Positions 37,649 to 49,138 of a DNA stretch of 64,000 bases are shown in pieces (within the stretch, counting starts at the first letter, position 1; every line of letters starts with the position of its first letter). Location of the stretch: positions 62,001 to 126,000 of the forward strand of contig CAIQIA010000007.1 of the NCBI GenBank assembly GCA_903871775.1, written 5' to 3'. The notes under the pieces were generated by a model that saw only the letters and a list, made by a program, of their open reading frames with translations, ran no database searches and was not told the DNA's origin. The position numbers and the translations under genes were made by a program. Origin of the DNA: an uncultured cyanobacterium. GTDB lineage: Bacteria; Cyanobacteriota; Cyanobacteriia; PCC-6307; Cyanobiaceae.

Positions 37649-37730
37649 TCGGCAGGATGTCGACGATGGGCGCAAAGGCGCGGTAGGCCTCGGGAAGCTG
37701 GGCCAGAAGCGGCAGAACAGCATTCACCAT
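37587..37730 (-). CDS. psbK: Photosystem II reaction centre protein K
   Basis: A 47-residue protein found on the minus strand beneath the end of the glycosyltransferase gene. It reads [19 protein letters not shown], then [20 protein letters not shown] and a C-terminal QASVGFR. This is PsbK, a single-helix subunit in the peripheral part of photosystem II near CP43. The N-terminal residues before LPEAY are the propeptide removed in the mature protein. It lies 28 nt downstream of tgt, a linkage known in cyanobacteria. It overlaps the convergent glycosyltransferase by 62 nt. Confidence 0.96.
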   Translation of the reverse strand: MVNAVLPLLAQLPEAYRAFAPIVDILPIIPLFFLLLAFVWQASVGFR

Positions 37731-37758
37731 CGTCGGGCAGTCGTGCGGTGGTCGGACG

Positions 37759-38934
37759 CTACCACGTGTGCGCGGCGGGGGAGTCGGGCTCCCAGGGAGC
37801 GAAACGCTCTGAAAAACAGCCGTCGGCGATGGCCTGGGCCATGGCCCGGGTGAAGCGGATCAGCTGCGTCAGGTTGTGGAGGCTGAGCAGCGTCAGCCCC
37901 AGCAGTTCGCCGCTGCGGATCAGATGGTGCAGATAGGCGCGGCTGTGGTGACGGCAGGCGCCGCAGGGGCAGCTGGCATCGAGGGAGCGGTGGTCATGGC
38001 GGAAGGCCGCGTTCTTGAGGTTCCAGCGTTCCCCACCCACAAGGGCCGCCCCGTGGCGTCCGAGGCGGGTGGGCAGCACGCAGTCGAACAGGTCGATGCC
38101 CTGGGCCACGGCCTGGGCCATCTCGGGCAGGGTGCCCACCCCCATCAGGTAGCGGGGCCGGTCGTCGGGCAGCAGGGGCGTCACCCAGCGCACCACCTCG
38201 TGCATCGCCGCCGCCGGCTCACCCACGCTCACCCCACCGATGGCGCAGCCGGGCAGATCAAAGGCCACCACCGCCTCCGCCGACCGCCTCCGGAGGTCTT
38301 CATGCACGCCCCCCTGAACGATGCCGAACAGGGCCTGGTCGGCCCGGCGGCGGGCCGCGACGCAGCGGGCCAGCCAGCGGTGGGTGCGCTCACAGGCCTC
38401 CGCCACCTCCCCATGGCCGGCGGGGTAGGGCGGACACTGGTCGAAGGCCATCACCACATCGGCGCCGAGGGCCTCCTGAATCGCCATCACCCGCTCGGGG
38501 CTGAGCTCGACCACCGATCCGTCGCGGGGAGAACGGAAGGTGACACCGTCGTCATGGATGGCATTGAGGTCGGCGAGGCTGAACACCTGAAAGCCGCCCG
38601 AATCGGTCAGCAGCGGGCCGCTCCAGCCCATGAACCGGTGCAGGCCCCCCGCATCGGCGACGATCCCCTCGCCGGGCTGCAGGTGCAGATGAAAGGTGTT
38701 GGCCAGCACCATCTGGGCGCCGGTGGTCGCCAGCTGCTCGGTGCTGACCCCCTTGACCGTGGCGGCCGTGCCCACCGGCATGAAGCGGGGCGTCTCGACC
38801 ACCCCGTGGGGGGTGTGGAACCGGCCGGTGCGGGCGCGGGTGCTGGGGCAGCGCCGGTCCACCTCGAAGCGGAAGGGCGCAGGGGAGGCGCTGGTCACGG
38901 GCCGCAGGGCGGGGCTGTGAGCGCACAATGCCAT
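37759..38934 (-). CDS. tgt: Queuine tRNA-ribosyltransferase
   Basis: Tgt exchanges guanine for a queuine precursor at the wobble base of GUN-anticodon tRNAs. The 391-residue protein has the catalytic Asp in [11 protein letters not shown], the second Asp in [17 protein letters not shown], and the zinc site CPCGAC with a following His (RHHSRAY). ATG 38934 is used; ATG 38946 and GTG 38898 are alternatives. psbK follows on the same strand and should be co-transcribed. The gene is divergent from cobS with only 16 nt between starts. Confidence 0.96.
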   Translation of the reverse strand: MALCAHSPALRPVTSASPAPFRFEVDRRCPSTRARTGRFHTPHGVVETPRFMPVGTAATVKGVSTEQLATTGAQMVLANTFHLHLQPGEGIVADAGGLHRFMGWSGPLLTDSGGFQVFSLADLNAIHDDGVTFRSPRDGSVVELSPERVMAIQEALGADVVMAFDQCPPYPAGHGEVAEACERTHRWLARCVAARRRADQALFGIVQGGVHEDLRRRSAEAVVAFDLPGCAIGGVSVGEPAAAMHEVVRWVTPLLPDDRPRYLMGVGTLPEMAQAVAQGIDLFDCVLPTRLGRHGAALVGGERWNLKNAAFRHDHRSLDASCPCGACRHHSRAYLHHLIRSGELLGLTLLSLHNLTQLIRFTRAMAQAIADGCFSERFAPWEPDSPAAHTW

Positions 38935-38950
38935 CAGCCGGAGCACCGCC

Positions 38951-39706
38951 GTGCCGCCCTGGTGGCCTGACCTGGCAGGCAGCTGGATCTTCTACACCGT
39001 GCTGCCGCCCCTGCCCGGTCCGCCGGCGCAGTTCGGCCGCATCGCCCGCTTTGCGCCGCTGGTGGGCCTGACGGTGGGGGGCGGCCAGGCCGGGCTGTGG
39101 CTGCTGGGCGCCGCCCTCGACCTGCCCGTGGCCAGCCTGGCTGCCCTGGTGCTGGCCCTGGGGGTGTGGGTCACGGGGGGGCTGCACCTCGACGGGGTCA
39201 TCGACACCGCCGATGGCCTGGCCGCCGGGCCGCGACGGCTGGAGGCCATGGCCGACAGCCGCATCGGCGCCAGCGGCCTCATGGGGGCCCTGCTGGTGCT
39301 GCTGCTTAAGGGAGGTGCCCTGCTGGCCCTGGCCTCCCTCGCGCCGGCGGCCCTGGTCTGGAGTGCCGTGTGGGGGCGGGTGGCCCCGCTGCTGGCGATC
39401 GACCGGTTCCCGAGCCTGCGGCCCCAGGGCAGCGGCGACCACCACCGTCAGCAGCGCCGGAGCCTGGGGCGTGAACTGCTGCCGGCGATGGTGCTGCTGG
39501 GCTGGCTGGCGGGGCTGGCCCTGGTCCAGGGGGGCACCACAGGGCTGATGGCGGGGCTGGCCGGGGTGGTGCCCTGCCTGCTGGTGCCCTGGCAGCTGGG
39601 GCGCCGCCTCGGCGGCCACAGCGGCGACAGCTATGGCGCCTGCGTCGAATGGACCGAGGCGTTCAGCCTGTGGCTGGCCTGGCTGGTGCAGCTGCACTGG
39701 GGCTGA
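38951..39706 (+). CDS. cobS: Adenosylcobinamide-GDP ribazoletransferase
   Basis: CobS joins the lower ligand to adenosylcobinamide-GDP in the last steps of cobalamin synthesis. It is a membrane protein, here of 251 residues, with the metal-binding [15 protein letters not shown] (DGxxDxxDG) and hydrophobic helices after it ([19 protein letters not shown]). [13 protein letters not shown] is another family motif. The start is GTG 38951. No cobalamin riboswitch fits between it and tgt. Its last 44 nt overlap the convergent histidine kinase. Confidence 0.94.
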   Translation: MPPWWPDLAGSWIFYTVLPPLPGPPAQFGRIARFAPLVGLTVGGGQAGLWLLGAALDLPVASLAALVLALGVWVTGGLHLDGVIDTADGLAAGPRRLEAMADSRIGASGLMGALLVLLLKGGALLALASLAPAALVWSAVWGRVAPLLAIDRFPSLRPQGSGDHHRQQRRSLGRELLPAMVLLGWLAGLALVQGGTTGLMAGLAGVVPCLLVPWQLGRRLGGHSGDSYGACVEWTEAFSLWLAWLVQLHWG

Positions 39707-40808
39707 GGGGCAACCGCAGCACAAAGGCGTTGCCGGTGGCCGGCAGGGCGGGATCGAGGGCGGCCGCCGGCACCAGCAGATCCAGGCTGCCGCCGCAGGC
39801 CTCGGCCTGGTCGCGGGCCAGGGCCAGCCCCAGTCCCGTGCCGCTCAGGCCGGCGCCCCGGGTCCCCCGCACACCGCGCTCAAAGATGCTGGCGCGCTCG
39901 CCCGGATCGATGACGGGGCCGCCGTCCCAGACGGCCAGGGTCAGACCTTCGGCGGCGGGGCGGCACCAGAGCCCGACGGGACCGCCGGGGGCGCTGTAGC
40001 GGAAGGCATTTTCGAGCAGGTTGGCCAGGATCTCGGCCACGGCCGCCGCCGGCCCCTCCCAGACGGGCAGCGCCCCGGGGGCGACCCAGGCCCGCCCCTG
40101 GAGGGCCGCCGTGGCGCCGGCCCGCTGCAGCAGGGGGCCCAGCCGTGCCGCCAGGGGCTCGGGCTGGCTCGGCAGCAGGGCCGGCGGCAGCAGCAGCGGC
40201 GTGTCGCCGGCGGCGGGAAGGCCGCGCACGGCCCCCGGACCGGCCAGCACCTCGAGGTAACGGTCCAGCTGCAGCTCCTCCTGCAGCAACTGCTCCACCA
40301 GGGTGCGGCGCTCATCGCCGGGCTCGAGTCGCCGCAGCAGCAGTTGCGTGAAGGTCCGCAACGCCGCCAGCGGATTGCGCATCTGATGCACAAGCACCCG
40401 ACGCTGGTCCTGCTCGTGATCCAGCTGCCGCTGCAGCCGCTGCTGCTCAAGATCAAGCGCCCGCGCCTCGCTCAGCACCGCTGCGGCCGCCTCAAGACGG
40501 CGGCGCAGGTCGGTGGACCAGGGCAGGGTGCGGGTGTCGACCCTGAGGGCACCGATGATGACCGCCTCCCGCCGCAGGGGCAGCCAGCGGCGCTGGCGAC
40601 CATCGAGCAGCAGCGGCTCATGCTGCTGGGGGTCAGCGGGGGCGAGGGGATCGGCGGCGGTGGGCCAGGCGGCCACGGGGCGCAGCTGCAGGTCGTCCCC
40701 CTCCACCAGCGGCACCGCCACGTAGACCCCGAGACCCAGCAGGTCCTCGCGGTCACTGAACTGATCCAGCTGACAGCGGGACAGCTGCTGGAAGCGCTCG
40801 GAGATCAC
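39663..40808 (-). CDS. Soluble GAF-type sensor histidine kinase
   Basis: A 381-residue kinase without membrane segments. Residues about 1-110 look GAF-like (LLGLGVYVAVPLVEGDDLQL, IIGALRVDTRTLPWS). A coiled coil leads to the H-box VHQMRNPLAALRTF with His141, then N-box NLLENAFRYS, G1 WDGGPVIDP and G2 GTGLGLALA. The HxMRNP form of the H-box is one I associate with cyanobacterial kinases. No response regulator lies beside it. The C-terminal end overlaps cobS by 44 nt. Confidence 0.88.
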   Translation of the reverse strand: MISERFQQLSRCQLDQFSDREDLLGLGVYVAVPLVEGDDLQLRPVAAWPTAADPLAPADPQQHEPLLLDGRQRRWLPLRREAVIIGALRVDTRTLPWSTDLRRRLEAAAAVLSEARALDLEQQRLQRQLDHEQDQRRVLVHQMRNPLAALRTFTQLLLRRLEPGDERRTLVEQLLQEELQLDRYLEVLAGPGAVRGLPAAGDTPLLLPPALLPSQPEPLAARLGPLLQRAGATAALQGRAWVAPGALPVWEGPAAAVAEILANLLENAFRYSAPGGPVGLWCRPAAEGLTLAVWDGGPVIDPGERASIFERGVRGTRGAGLSGTGLGLALARDQAEACGGSLDLLVPAAALDPALPATGNAFVLRLPLSPSAAAPARPATG

Positions 40809-41211
40809 AGGCGACGGTGGTGCGGCAAGGGCAGGGGGCGCCGCCCGACCGGGGGCTTGTCAAATCCCAGAAAAGTCTTAAGCTTGTTGTTACGACCAAT
40901 ACCTCACAGCCCCGGTCGGGGTGGTGGGCGCGGGTCAGTCCTGGGACCAGCCCGGGTGGCGTTTTCCTGCCAGCCAGGCTACAGCAGAGGAAGTTCCACT
41001 CCCATCGCCTCCATCAGGCGGTGGGCCCCAGGTCTGATCCCTGCGCCGGTGTTCCTCAGGGACCGCCGACCGCCGGGGCTCAAGCGTTGGGCGAAGCAGG
41101 TTCTCCTGCTCAGACGCGGCCGGGTTCGTTCCGACGGATCCGGCCGACGTCTCCCTGTCCAGTTCCGTCCAGTCCCGTTCCCGTCCCGCCCGCCCCTCAG
41201 GGGTTCTGCCC
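40809..41211 (+). other. 403-bp intergenic region and probable long leader of the DUF3155 gene
   Basis: No protein frame of merit lies here on either strand. An AT-richer patch at about 40858-40911 (AAAAGTCTTAAGCTTGTTGT, then TACGACC) is the most promoter-like part of the region. It is followed by a small CCCCG-GTC-GGGG hairpin at 40910-40922. The last 60 bases before the ATG are rich in pyrimidines (CCGTCCAG, CCCGTTCCCGTCCCGCCC). If transcription starts near 40900 the DUF3155 mRNA would have a leader of about 300 nt. Confidence 0.4.
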
Positions 41212-41580
41212 ATGTCCAAGAAGCGCAAGCGCGTCAGCCGTCGACGCCTCGCCGGCCAGCGCGTTCTGGCCCACGTTCCCACCTTCAACCTCGACACCGG
41301 CAACCTCAAGCCGGTGACCGCGGCCCGCCGCTACATCGCCGCCTCCTCCCTGGTGCCCCCGGCGCTGATCAACGTGCGCCGCAATGAACACACCACCGAT
41401 CGCTTCTTCTGGGGCGAGAAGGGGCTGTTCAGTGCCCAGTACGCCGAAGAGAACCACTTCCTCTTCCCCTCCCTGCGCCTGATCGTCGACCGGGTGGGTG
41501 AAGAGACCCTGTTCGCCGGCCTCGAGGCCATGGGCGACGAGTGGGAAGAGATCGAGGAGTACGAGTACGCCTTCGTCTGA
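41212..41580 (+). CDS. DUF3155-family protein
   Basis: A 122-residue cyanobacterial protein. It begins with a basic segment (MSKKRKRVSRRRLAGQR), continues with TAARRYIAASSLVPPALINV and FFWGEKGLFSAQYAEENHFL, and ends in a strongly acidic tail (EWEEIEEYEYAFV). I know no function for the family. The basic and acidic ends suggest nucleic-acid or protein contacts. It stands alone behind a 403-bp intergenic region. Confidence 0.88.
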   Translation: MSKKRKRVSRRRLAGQRVLAHVPTFNLDTGNLKPVTAARRYIAASSLVPPALINVRRNEHTTDRFFWGEKGLFSAQYAEENHFLFPSLRLIVDRVGEETLFAGLEAMGDEWEEIEEYEYAFV

Positions 41581-41609
41581 AGGCGCCGGACCACGGCCGG
41601 GCGGCGCGG

Positions 41610-42215
41610 TCAGGACCCCGCCGCCTCCGTGATCCGTCCCAGGAACACCGCCATCGCGTCGACCGCTTCCGCAGGGATCGTGTGGTCACAGGCGAACACG
41701 GCCGTTTCCACCGGCACGCCCGCCGATCGCAGGCTCTGCTGCAGCTGATCGAGCGCCCCCACCGGCACCACCGGATCGTGGCGCCCGTGCAGCAGCAGCA
41801 CCGACGGCAGCGGGGCGTCGGCTTCGGGAAGCCGCAGACCCCGGGCATGGGGATAGCCGCTGCACGACACGATCGCGGCCACCGGCAGGGCCAGGGCCGC
41901 CTCCAGGGCCATGGCTCCCCCCTGGGAAAACCCGAGCACCGCCACGGGGTCACCGTCGGCCACGTCCAGCTCCGTCTCGAGCCGCCGGCGCAGGTCCAGG
42001 CGGGCCCCATCCGGGCAGTCGGGCCAGCCCGGTCGGCCCAGATCGAGGGGGTACCACTGGCGGGCGCCACCGCCGGCCGGATGGACGTCGGGTGCCTCCA
42101 GGCAGCGCACCGTGACCCCGGCGCCCCGCTGGGCCAGCCGCTGGGCCAGCGCATCGCCGAGCGGGGCGAGATCATCGCCCGTCGCCCCCCAGCCGTGGAG
42201 CAGCAGCAATCGCAT
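41610..42215 (-). CDS. Alpha/beta hydrolase of the phospholipase/carboxylesterase family
   Basis: A 201-residue hydrolase starting at ATG 42215 (MRLLLLHGWGATGDDL); an in-frame ATG at 42242 would add residues without family character. The nucleophile Ser lies in GFSQGG, the acid in LLHGRHDPVVPV, and the His in CDHTIPAEAV, so the triad is complete. LHGWGATGDDL is the oxyanion-hole region. Substrate is unknown; esters or acyl-proteins are typical. It is convergent with DUF3155 and divergent from purH. Confidence 0.9.
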   Translation of the reverse strand: MRLLLLHGWGATGDDLAPLGDALAQRLAQRGAGVTVRCLEAPDVHPAGGGARQWYPLDLGRPGWPDCPDGARLDLRRRLETELDVADGDPVAVLGFSQGGAMALEAALALPVAAIVSCSGYPHARGLRLPEADAPLPSVLLLHGRHDPVVPVGALDQLQQSLRSAGVPVETAVFACDHTIPAEAVDAMAVFLGRITEAAGS

Positions 42216-42313
42216 GGTGCAGACGCGGAGGGTTCGACCCATACCATCAGAGCCGTGGGGTCCGCGTCCAGAACGTCCCGGTCCCCCACCCCCATCGCCT
42301 GCCTGCCCACGCC

Positions 42314-43867
42314 ATGGCCCGCCACGCCCTGCTGAGCGTCTCCGACAAACGCGGCCTCGACGACCTGGCCCGCTGCCTCGTCGATCAGCACGGGTTCACG
42401 CTCCTGTCGAGCGGCGGCACGGCCCGCAGCCTCGCCCAGGCCGGACTGCCCGTGATTCCGGTGGCGGAGCACACCGGCGCCCCCGAAATCCTGGGGGGTC
42501 GCGTCAAGACCCTGCATCCCCGCATCCACGGCGGCATCCTGGCCCGGCCCGATGACGCCGCCGACCGGGCCGACCTCGAGCGCGGGGCCATCCCGCCGAT
42601 CGAACTGGTGGTGGTGAACCTCTACCCGTTCCAGGCCACGGTAGCCCGCCCGGGGGTGACCTGGGACGAGGCCATCGAGACCATCGACATCGGCGGCCCT
42701 GCGATGGTGCGGGGGGCGGCCAAGAACCATCGCCACGTGTCGGTGCTCACCGACCCCGACCAGTACGGGCCCTACCTCGAAGCCCTCGCCGCCGGCGGTG
42801 TCGATGCCGCCTACCGCCGGCGCCTGGCCCTCGCCGCCTTCCGCCACACCGGCAGCTACGACGCCGCCATCGCCGGCTGGCTGGCGGCACAGCCTGAACT
42901 GGCCGACGACACCGACGCCGACACCGCCCCCCTGCTGCTGAGCCTGCCCCGGCGCCAGAGCCTGCGCTACGGCGAGAACCCCCACCAGCCCGCGGTCTGG
43001 TACGGCCATGACGACCGCGGCTGGGGGGCCGCACGGCAGCTGCAGGGCAAGGAGCTCAGCTACAACAACCTGCTCGACCTCGAGGCGGCCCTGAGCACCG
43101 TGGCCCGCTTCCCGGCGACGGAAGCCATGGCAGCGGTCGTGGTGAAACACACCAACCCCTGCGGCGTCGCCGTCGGCACCAGCGCCGGCGAGGCCCTGGC
43201 CCGGGCCATCGCCGCCGATTCGGTCTCGGCCTTCGGTGGCATCGTCGCCCTGAACGGCCCCCTCGACGGAGAGGCCTGCGCTGCCCTCGAGGGGCTGTTC
43301 CTCGAATGCCTCGTGGCGCCGGCGATCACGGCCGATGCCCGCGAACAGCTCCAGAGCCGCACCAACCTGCGGTTGCTGGAGCTGCCGACCGCCGGCGCGG
43401 TGCCGGCAGGGGAGCGGCAGCTGCGCTCGATCCTGGGGGGCGTGCTCGCCCAGCAGCGCGACGACGATGACGACGATCCCGAGTCGTGGCAGGTGGTGAG
43501 CCAGCGGGGGCCGACCACCGAGGAATGGGCGGATCTGCGCTTCGCCTGGCGGGTGGTGCGGCACGTGCGCTCGAACGCGATCGTGGTGGCCCGGGGGGGC
43601 TGCACCCTCGGCATCGGCGCCGGTCAGATGAACCGGGTCGGCTCAGCGGCGCTGGCCCTCGACGCCGCCGGCGACGGGGCCCGGGGGGCGGTGCTGGCCA
43701 GTGATGGCTTCTTCCCCTTCGACGACACGGTGACCGAAGCCGGCCGCCGGGGCATCACCGCGGTGATCCAGCCCGGGGGCAGCCGCCGCGACGACGAATC
43801 CATCGCCGCCGCCGATGCCGCCGGCATGGCCATGGTCTGCACGGGGAGACGGCACTTTCTGCACTGA
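42314..43867 (+). CDS. purH: Bifunctional AICAR transformylase/IMP cyclohydrolase
   Basis: PurH does the last two steps of IMP synthesis. The 517-residue length is standard. The cyclohydrolase part begins [16 protein letters not shown] and has [16 protein letters not shown] and [16 protein letters not shown]. The transformylase part has [21 protein letters not shown] (with the catalytic Lys and His) and [11 protein letters not shown]. Everything expected is intact. It is followed 50 nt later by the DUF4079 gene. Confidence 0.97.
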   Translation: MARHALLSVSDKRGLDDLARCLVDQHGFTLLSSGGTARSLAQAGLPVIPVAEHTGAPEILGGRVKTLHPRIHGGILARPDDAADRADLERGAIPPIELVVVNLYPFQATVARPGVTWDEAIETIDIGGPAMVRGAAKNHRHVSVLTDPDQYGPYLEALAAGGVDAAYRRRLALAAFRHTGSYDAAIAGWLAAQPELADDTDADTAPLLLSLPRRQSLRYGENPHQPAVWYGHDDRGWGAARQLQGKELSYNNLLDLEAALSTVARFPATEAMAAVVVKHTNPCGVAVGTSAGEALARAIAADSVSAFGGIVALNGPLDGEACAALEGLFLECLVAPAITADAREQLQSRTNLRLLELPTAGAVPAGERQLRSILGGVLAQQRDDDDDDPESWQVVSQRGPTTEEWADLRFAWRVVRHVRSNAIVVARGGCTLGIGAGQMNRVGSAALALDAAGDGARGAVLASDGFFPFDDTVTEAGRRGITAVIQPGGSRRDDESIAAADAAGMAMVCTGRRHFLH

Positions 43868-43917
43868 AACCGTGGCGGCCGGCCCGTTAGCGTCGGCCGG
43901 ACCTCACCCTTCCACCG

Positions 43918-44376
43918 ATGCCCGAGGCCCTGGCCTTCAACCTCAATTTCCTGCATCCGCTGCTGATGGCGGTGCTGCTCGCCGGATCCGGCTATGCGCT
44001 GGTGCTGGGCATCCGCGCCAAGAAGACCCGCACCGGCACCCCCGAGCAACGCAAAGAGCTGATCAAGGGCCGCTACGCCCAGCGCCATTACCTGGCGGGC
44101 AGTGCCGTGCTGGCGGTGATGGTGCTCGGCACCCTCGGCGGCATGGCGGTGACCTTCCTCAACAACGGCAAGCTGTTCGTGGGGCCCCACCTGCTGGTCG
44201 GGCTGGGCATGACCGGTCTGATCGCCATCGCCGCAGCCCTGGCGCCCCTGATGCAGCGGGGCAACGAGCTGGCCCGCAAGGCCCACGTGGGCCTGAACAT
44301 GCTGGTCATGACCCTGTTCCTGTGGCAGACGGTCTCCGGTCTGCAGATCGTGGGCAAGATCCTCGGCCAGGCCTGA
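43918..44376 (+). CDS. DUF4079-family membrane protein
   Basis: A 152-residue protein with about four membrane helices ([78 protein letters not shown]). Histidines at helix starts (HPLL, HYLAG, HLLVG, HVGLN) resemble the haem-ligand pattern of cytochrome b561-type proteins, so haem binding is possible but not shown. The family is typical of cyanobacteria and plastids. It follows purH on the same strand and converges on the DUF1997 gene. Confidence 0.85.
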   Translation: MPEALAFNLNFLHPLLMAVLLAGSGYALVLGIRAKKTRTGTPEQRKELIKGRYAQRHYLAGSAVLAVMVLGTLGGMAVTFLNNGKLFVGPHLLVGLGMTGLIAIAAALAPLMQRGNELARKAHVGLNMLVMTLFLWQTVSGLQIVGKILGQA

Positions 44377-44385
44377 GGCCCGGCG

Positions 44386-45003
44386 TCAGAAGCGTGCCCG
44401 CCGCCGCGGTGGGCACGCCACCCCTGCCTGGGCATGAAAGTCTTCCTGCACCTTCCAGGTGAGCCGCCGTGACACCTGGCGCACGATCTGGCGCAGCAGA
44501 TGGTCACCACTCGACTGGACAAGGGATTCGGGCAGCACACCGATGAAGGCCGGCAGACGGATGCCCACCTCGAGGTCCAGCTGCCAGTTCACCTCGGTGG
44601 CGGCGGGCTGGTCAGGGGCGGCAGCCAGTTCCAGGCAGGCCCTGAAATCAACGGTGTACACATCAGCCATGGCCCCGCGGGGCTCGGGAATGGTGTCGAT
44701 GCGGTACACCCCCTGGTTCTGGGGGAGCAGCTCGAGGGCGATGGTGGGCTCGACCTCGAACCCGAAGTTGCCGAACCGCCCGAGGGTGAGCCGATAGCCC
44801 TGATCGCCGACGGGCTCCACCTGCATCGGCGCCGCGCAGCGGCTGAACCAGTGCTCGTGGGCGTCGAGGTACGCGGCCACCTGGGAGACCGGGGCCCGCA
44901 TCTCCATCACATCGGAGAAGCAGCTCCGATAGGTGCGCCAGAGGGACTCATCCACACCGGACCGGGGCTGACGCGGCGCTCGTTGGGCGAGGGCGAGGGT
45001 CAA
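44386..45003 (-). CDS. DUF1997-family protein
   Basis: A 205-residue protein of a family found in cyanobacteria and plants. The conserved order is RSCFSDVMEMRAPVSQVAAY, HEHWFSRCAAPMQVEPVGDQ, YRLTLGRFGNFGFEVEP and LPAFIGVLPESLVQSSGDHL. The fold is likely START/SRPBCC-like, a lipid- or pigment-binding cup, but no function is known to me. It follows ispH on the same strand with a 49-nt gap. Confidence 0.85.
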   Translation of the reverse strand: MTLALAQRAPRQPRSGVDESLWRTYRSCFSDVMEMRAPVSQVAAYLDAHEHWFSRCAAPMQVEPVGDQGYRLTLGRFGNFGFEVEPTIALELLPQNQGVYRIDTIPEPRGAMADVYTVDFRACLELAAAPDQPAATEVNWQLDLEVGIRLPAFIGVLPESLVQSSGDHLLRQIVRQVSRRLTWKVQEDFHAQAGVACPPRRRARF

Positions 45004-45052
45004 AGCGGAGGATGGGTCTCATCTGGCGCCAATGTAACGGGTCGTTAACGGC

Positions 45053-46249
45053 CTACCGGCTGGCCAGGTCCAGCACACGATCAATCACACCCTCCACCAC
45101 ACGGTCAGGGGTGGAGGCTCCGGAGGTGATCCCGATGCGCAGCTCGCCCTCGGGCAGGAAGGGCTCAAGGCGCTCGAGGTCGCGGCCCAGGGGCTTGTGT
45201 TCGACGCTGTTGCCGGGCCCGATGCGCTCAGGCGCATCGATGTGCACCGAGGGGATGCCGCGGTGCACGGCGATCTCCTGCAGATGGGTGGTGTTGGAGG
45301 AGTTGTACCCACCGATGACCACCATCAGATCCAGGGGTTCATCGACCAGGGAGAACATGGCATCCTGCCGCTCCTGGGTGGCGTCGCAGATGGTGTTGAA
45401 CGCCAGAAAGTGCTCATTCAGTGCTGCCGGCCCGTAGCGCCGCAGAAGCGTGCGCTCGAAGAGGCGGCCGATCTCTTCGGTCTCACTCTTGAGCATCGTG
45501 GTCTGGTTGGCGACGCCGATCCGCACCAGGTCGCGGTCCGGGTCGAAGCCCGGCGAGGTGGCTGCGGCAAAGCGGCGCAGGAAGGCCTCCCGATCACCAC
45601 CCTGCAGGATGTAGTCGCAGACGATCTGCGCTTCGGCCAGGTCGAGCACCACCAGATAGGTGCCGGCGAATGAGCTGGTGGCCAGGGTCTCCTCGTGCTT
45701 GACCTTGCCGTGGATGACCGAGGTGAACGATTCCTTCTTGTGTTTCTCGACCGTGTTCCACACCTTCGAGACCCAGGGGCAGGTGGTGTCAACGATGTGG
45801 CAGCCGCGCTCATTGAGCAGCTGCATCTCCTGCACCGTGGCGCCGAAGGCCGGCAGGATCACCACGTCATTGCTGAGAACCTCCGAAAAATCCTTGACGC
45901 CTCCGTCGACGGGGATGAACGACACGTCCATCTCGCGCAGGTGGGCGTTCACCGACGGGTTATGGATGATCTCGTTGGTGATCCAGATCCGCTCGCTGGG
46001 GTAGTGGCGGCGGGTCTCATAGGCCATCGCCACCGCCCGCTCGACGCCCCAGCAGAAGCCGAAGGCCTGGGCCAGGCGGATGATGACCCGGCCCTGCCGG
46101 TACTGGTAGCCGTCCTCGCGGATGCGCTGGATCAGCGGGCTGGTGTACGCCTCCTCAAGGCTGGCGGCCACCTCGTCGGCACGGCCGAAGCCCCGGCGGT
46201 TGTAGCGGTCGGAATGGTGCAGCGACCGCTTGAAGGCACGGGTGTCCAT
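45053..46249 (-). CDS. ispH: 4-hydroxy-3-methylbut-2-enyl diphosphate reductase
   Basis: IspH makes IPP and DMAPP in the last step of the MEP isoprenoid pathway, feeding carotenoids and chlorophyll. The 398-residue length is the long cyanobacterial/plant type. The three cluster cysteines are in [24 protein letters not shown] and [23 protein letters not shown] and [15 protein letters not shown] are also conserved. The start is ATG 46249 ([18 protein letters not shown]). It lies 66 nt downstream of the PII gene on the same strand. Confidence 0.97.
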   Translation of the reverse strand: MDTRAFKRSLHHSDRYNRRGFGRADEVAASLEEAYTSPLIQRIREDGYQYRQGRVIIRLAQAFGFCWGVERAVAMAYETRRHYPSERIWITNEIIHNPSVNAHLREMDVSFIPVDGGVKDFSEVLSNDVVILPAFGATVQEMQLLNERGCHIVDTTCPWVSKVWNTVEKHKKESFTSVIHGKVKHEETLATSSFAGTYLVVLDLAEAQIVCDYILQGGDREAFLRRFAAATSPGFDPDRDLVRIGVANQTTMLKSETEEIGRLFERTLLRRYGPAALNEHFLAFNTICDATQERQDAMFSLVDEPLDLMVVIGGYNSSNTTHLQEIAVHRGIPSVHIDAPERIGPGNSVEHKPLGRDLERLEPFLPEGELRIGITSGASTPDRVVEGVIDRVLDLASR

Positions 46250-46315
46250 GGCAGGGCGGGGCGCCGGGGCCGGTCCAATCTATGGGGAGGACGCAGCCCC
46301 GGGGGTCCCGGTGGC

Positions 46316-48185
<1,870 letters not shown>

Positions 48186-48242
48186 GAACGTGGAAGGCCA
48201 AGAAACCCTGTCCAACACTGCGGGCCATCAGACGCCAACGAG

Positions 48243-48256
48243 GTGCGCGTCGTTAC
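48243..48256 (-). promoter_or_regulatory. Possible imperfect NtcA site upstream of amt
   Basis: On the minus strand the sequence is GTA-N8-CAC, five of six fixed positions of the NtcA consensus GTA-N8-TAC. It lies 58 nt before the ATG at 48185. Ammonium transporter genes are usual NtcA targets in cyanobacteria. No clear -10 element was found at the right distance, so this is a weak call. Confidence 0.25.
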
Positions 48257-48259
48257 CGA

Positions 48260-48289
48260 ATCATGAGTTTCCAAGGTTTCCCTCATGAT
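48260..48289. repeat. Perfect 8-bp inverted repeat at the sfsA 3' end
   Basis: ATCATGAG (48260-48267) and CTCATGAT (48282-48289) are perfect inverted copies with 14 bases between them. The sfsA stop codon lies in the left arm. It could terminate sfsA transcription ahead of amt or serve as a protein site; no T run follows. Confidence 0.5.
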
Positions 48290-49058
48290 CCGGCTGCCGG
48301 GGCAGCACCGGCACCACCCCTGCGAACCGGACGCCATCCGCCGCGAAGGCAAAGCGGCAGGGCAGCACCTCGACCCCGGCGGCCAGGGCCTCGCGGAACA
48401 ACGCCCCGTAGCGGGGGTCGGCACTGTCGCCGGGGGCGAAGGCCGTGACGTCAGCGCGGCTGAGGCAGGGGATCAGCAGCGCCCGGGCCCCCGGCAGCAC
48501 CGCCATCAGATCCTGGAGATGCTTCTGGCCCCGCTCGGTCACGGTGTCGGGGAAGAGGGCCAGGGAACCGTCGGTCCAGGTGGTGTTCTTGATCTCGACG
48601 TAGATCGGCCGGGGGTCGCTGGCCCCTTCGCCGGGGGTGAGCAGCAGGTCGATGCGGCTGCGATCGCCGTGGCCGTAGGCCACTTCAGGGCGCAGGCCGG
48701 CCACGGGGCCCAGCCAGGGCTCCAGCAGGCCCGCCTCGATCGTGGCCCGCAGCAGGCGGTTGGGCAGGGCCGTGTTCACCCCCACCCAGCAGTGGCCGCC
48801 GGTGGCCGCCGGCACTTCGGCCTGTTCCCAGGTCCAGGCCAGCTTGCGGCTGGGGGATGGATCGTGGCGCAGCCGCACCCGCCCGCCAGGGCGCAGCACC
48901 CCGGTCATCGGGCCGGTGTTGGCGCAGTGGGCCGTGACGAGCGTGCCGTCGTCGAGTTCGACTTCGGCGAGGAAGCGCTTCCAGCGGCGGCGCAGCACCC
49001 CCTCCACCAGCGGAGCGCAGGCCAGCACCGGAGCTTCGGCCAGGGGTGCGTCAGACAT
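48261..49058 (-). CDS. sfsA: Sugar-fermentation-stimulation protein family (SfsA)
   Basis: A 265-residue SfsA protein. RRRWKRFLAEVELDDG and VTAHCANTGPMTGVL are the N-terminal OB-like signatures. The second half has a nuclease-like fold with RSRIDLLLTPG and YVEIKNTTW, containing the PD-(D/E)xK-type Asp, Glu and Lys. It was named for maltose regulation in E. coli; its true role is unclear and DNA binding has been proposed. ATG 49058 (MSDAPLAEAPVL) is preferred over 49115, which would add unrelated residues. Confidence 0.93.
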   Translation of the reverse strand: MSDAPLAEAPVLACAPLVEGVLRRRWKRFLAEVELDDGTLVTAHCANTGPMTGVLRPGGRVRLRHDPSPSRKLAWTWEQAEVPAATGGHCWVGVNTALPNRLLRATIEAGLLEPWLGPVAGLRPEVAYGHGDRSRIDLLLTPGEGASDPRPIYVEIKNTTWTDGSLALFPDTVTERGQKHLQDLMAVLPGARALLIPCLSRADVTAFAPGDSADPRYGALFREALAAGVEVLPCRFAFAADGVRFAGVVPVLPRQPDHEGNLGNS

Positions 49059-49138
49059 CGGGGCAGGCCAGGGACCGGGCCATGGTGGCCGATGCCGCCG
49101 GCGGCCATCGCCCACAATCCCCCTTTCACCGCCAGCCG

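Noticed and set aside
38935-38950. Cobalamin riboswitch for cobS
   Set aside because: Only 16 nt separate the divergent tgt and cobS starts, too little for a B12 riboswitch.
40895-40925. A Yfr1-type small RNA because of the ACCTCACAG sequence
   Set aside because: The conserved unpaired ACUCCUCACAC core is not matched and the flanking stems are absent.
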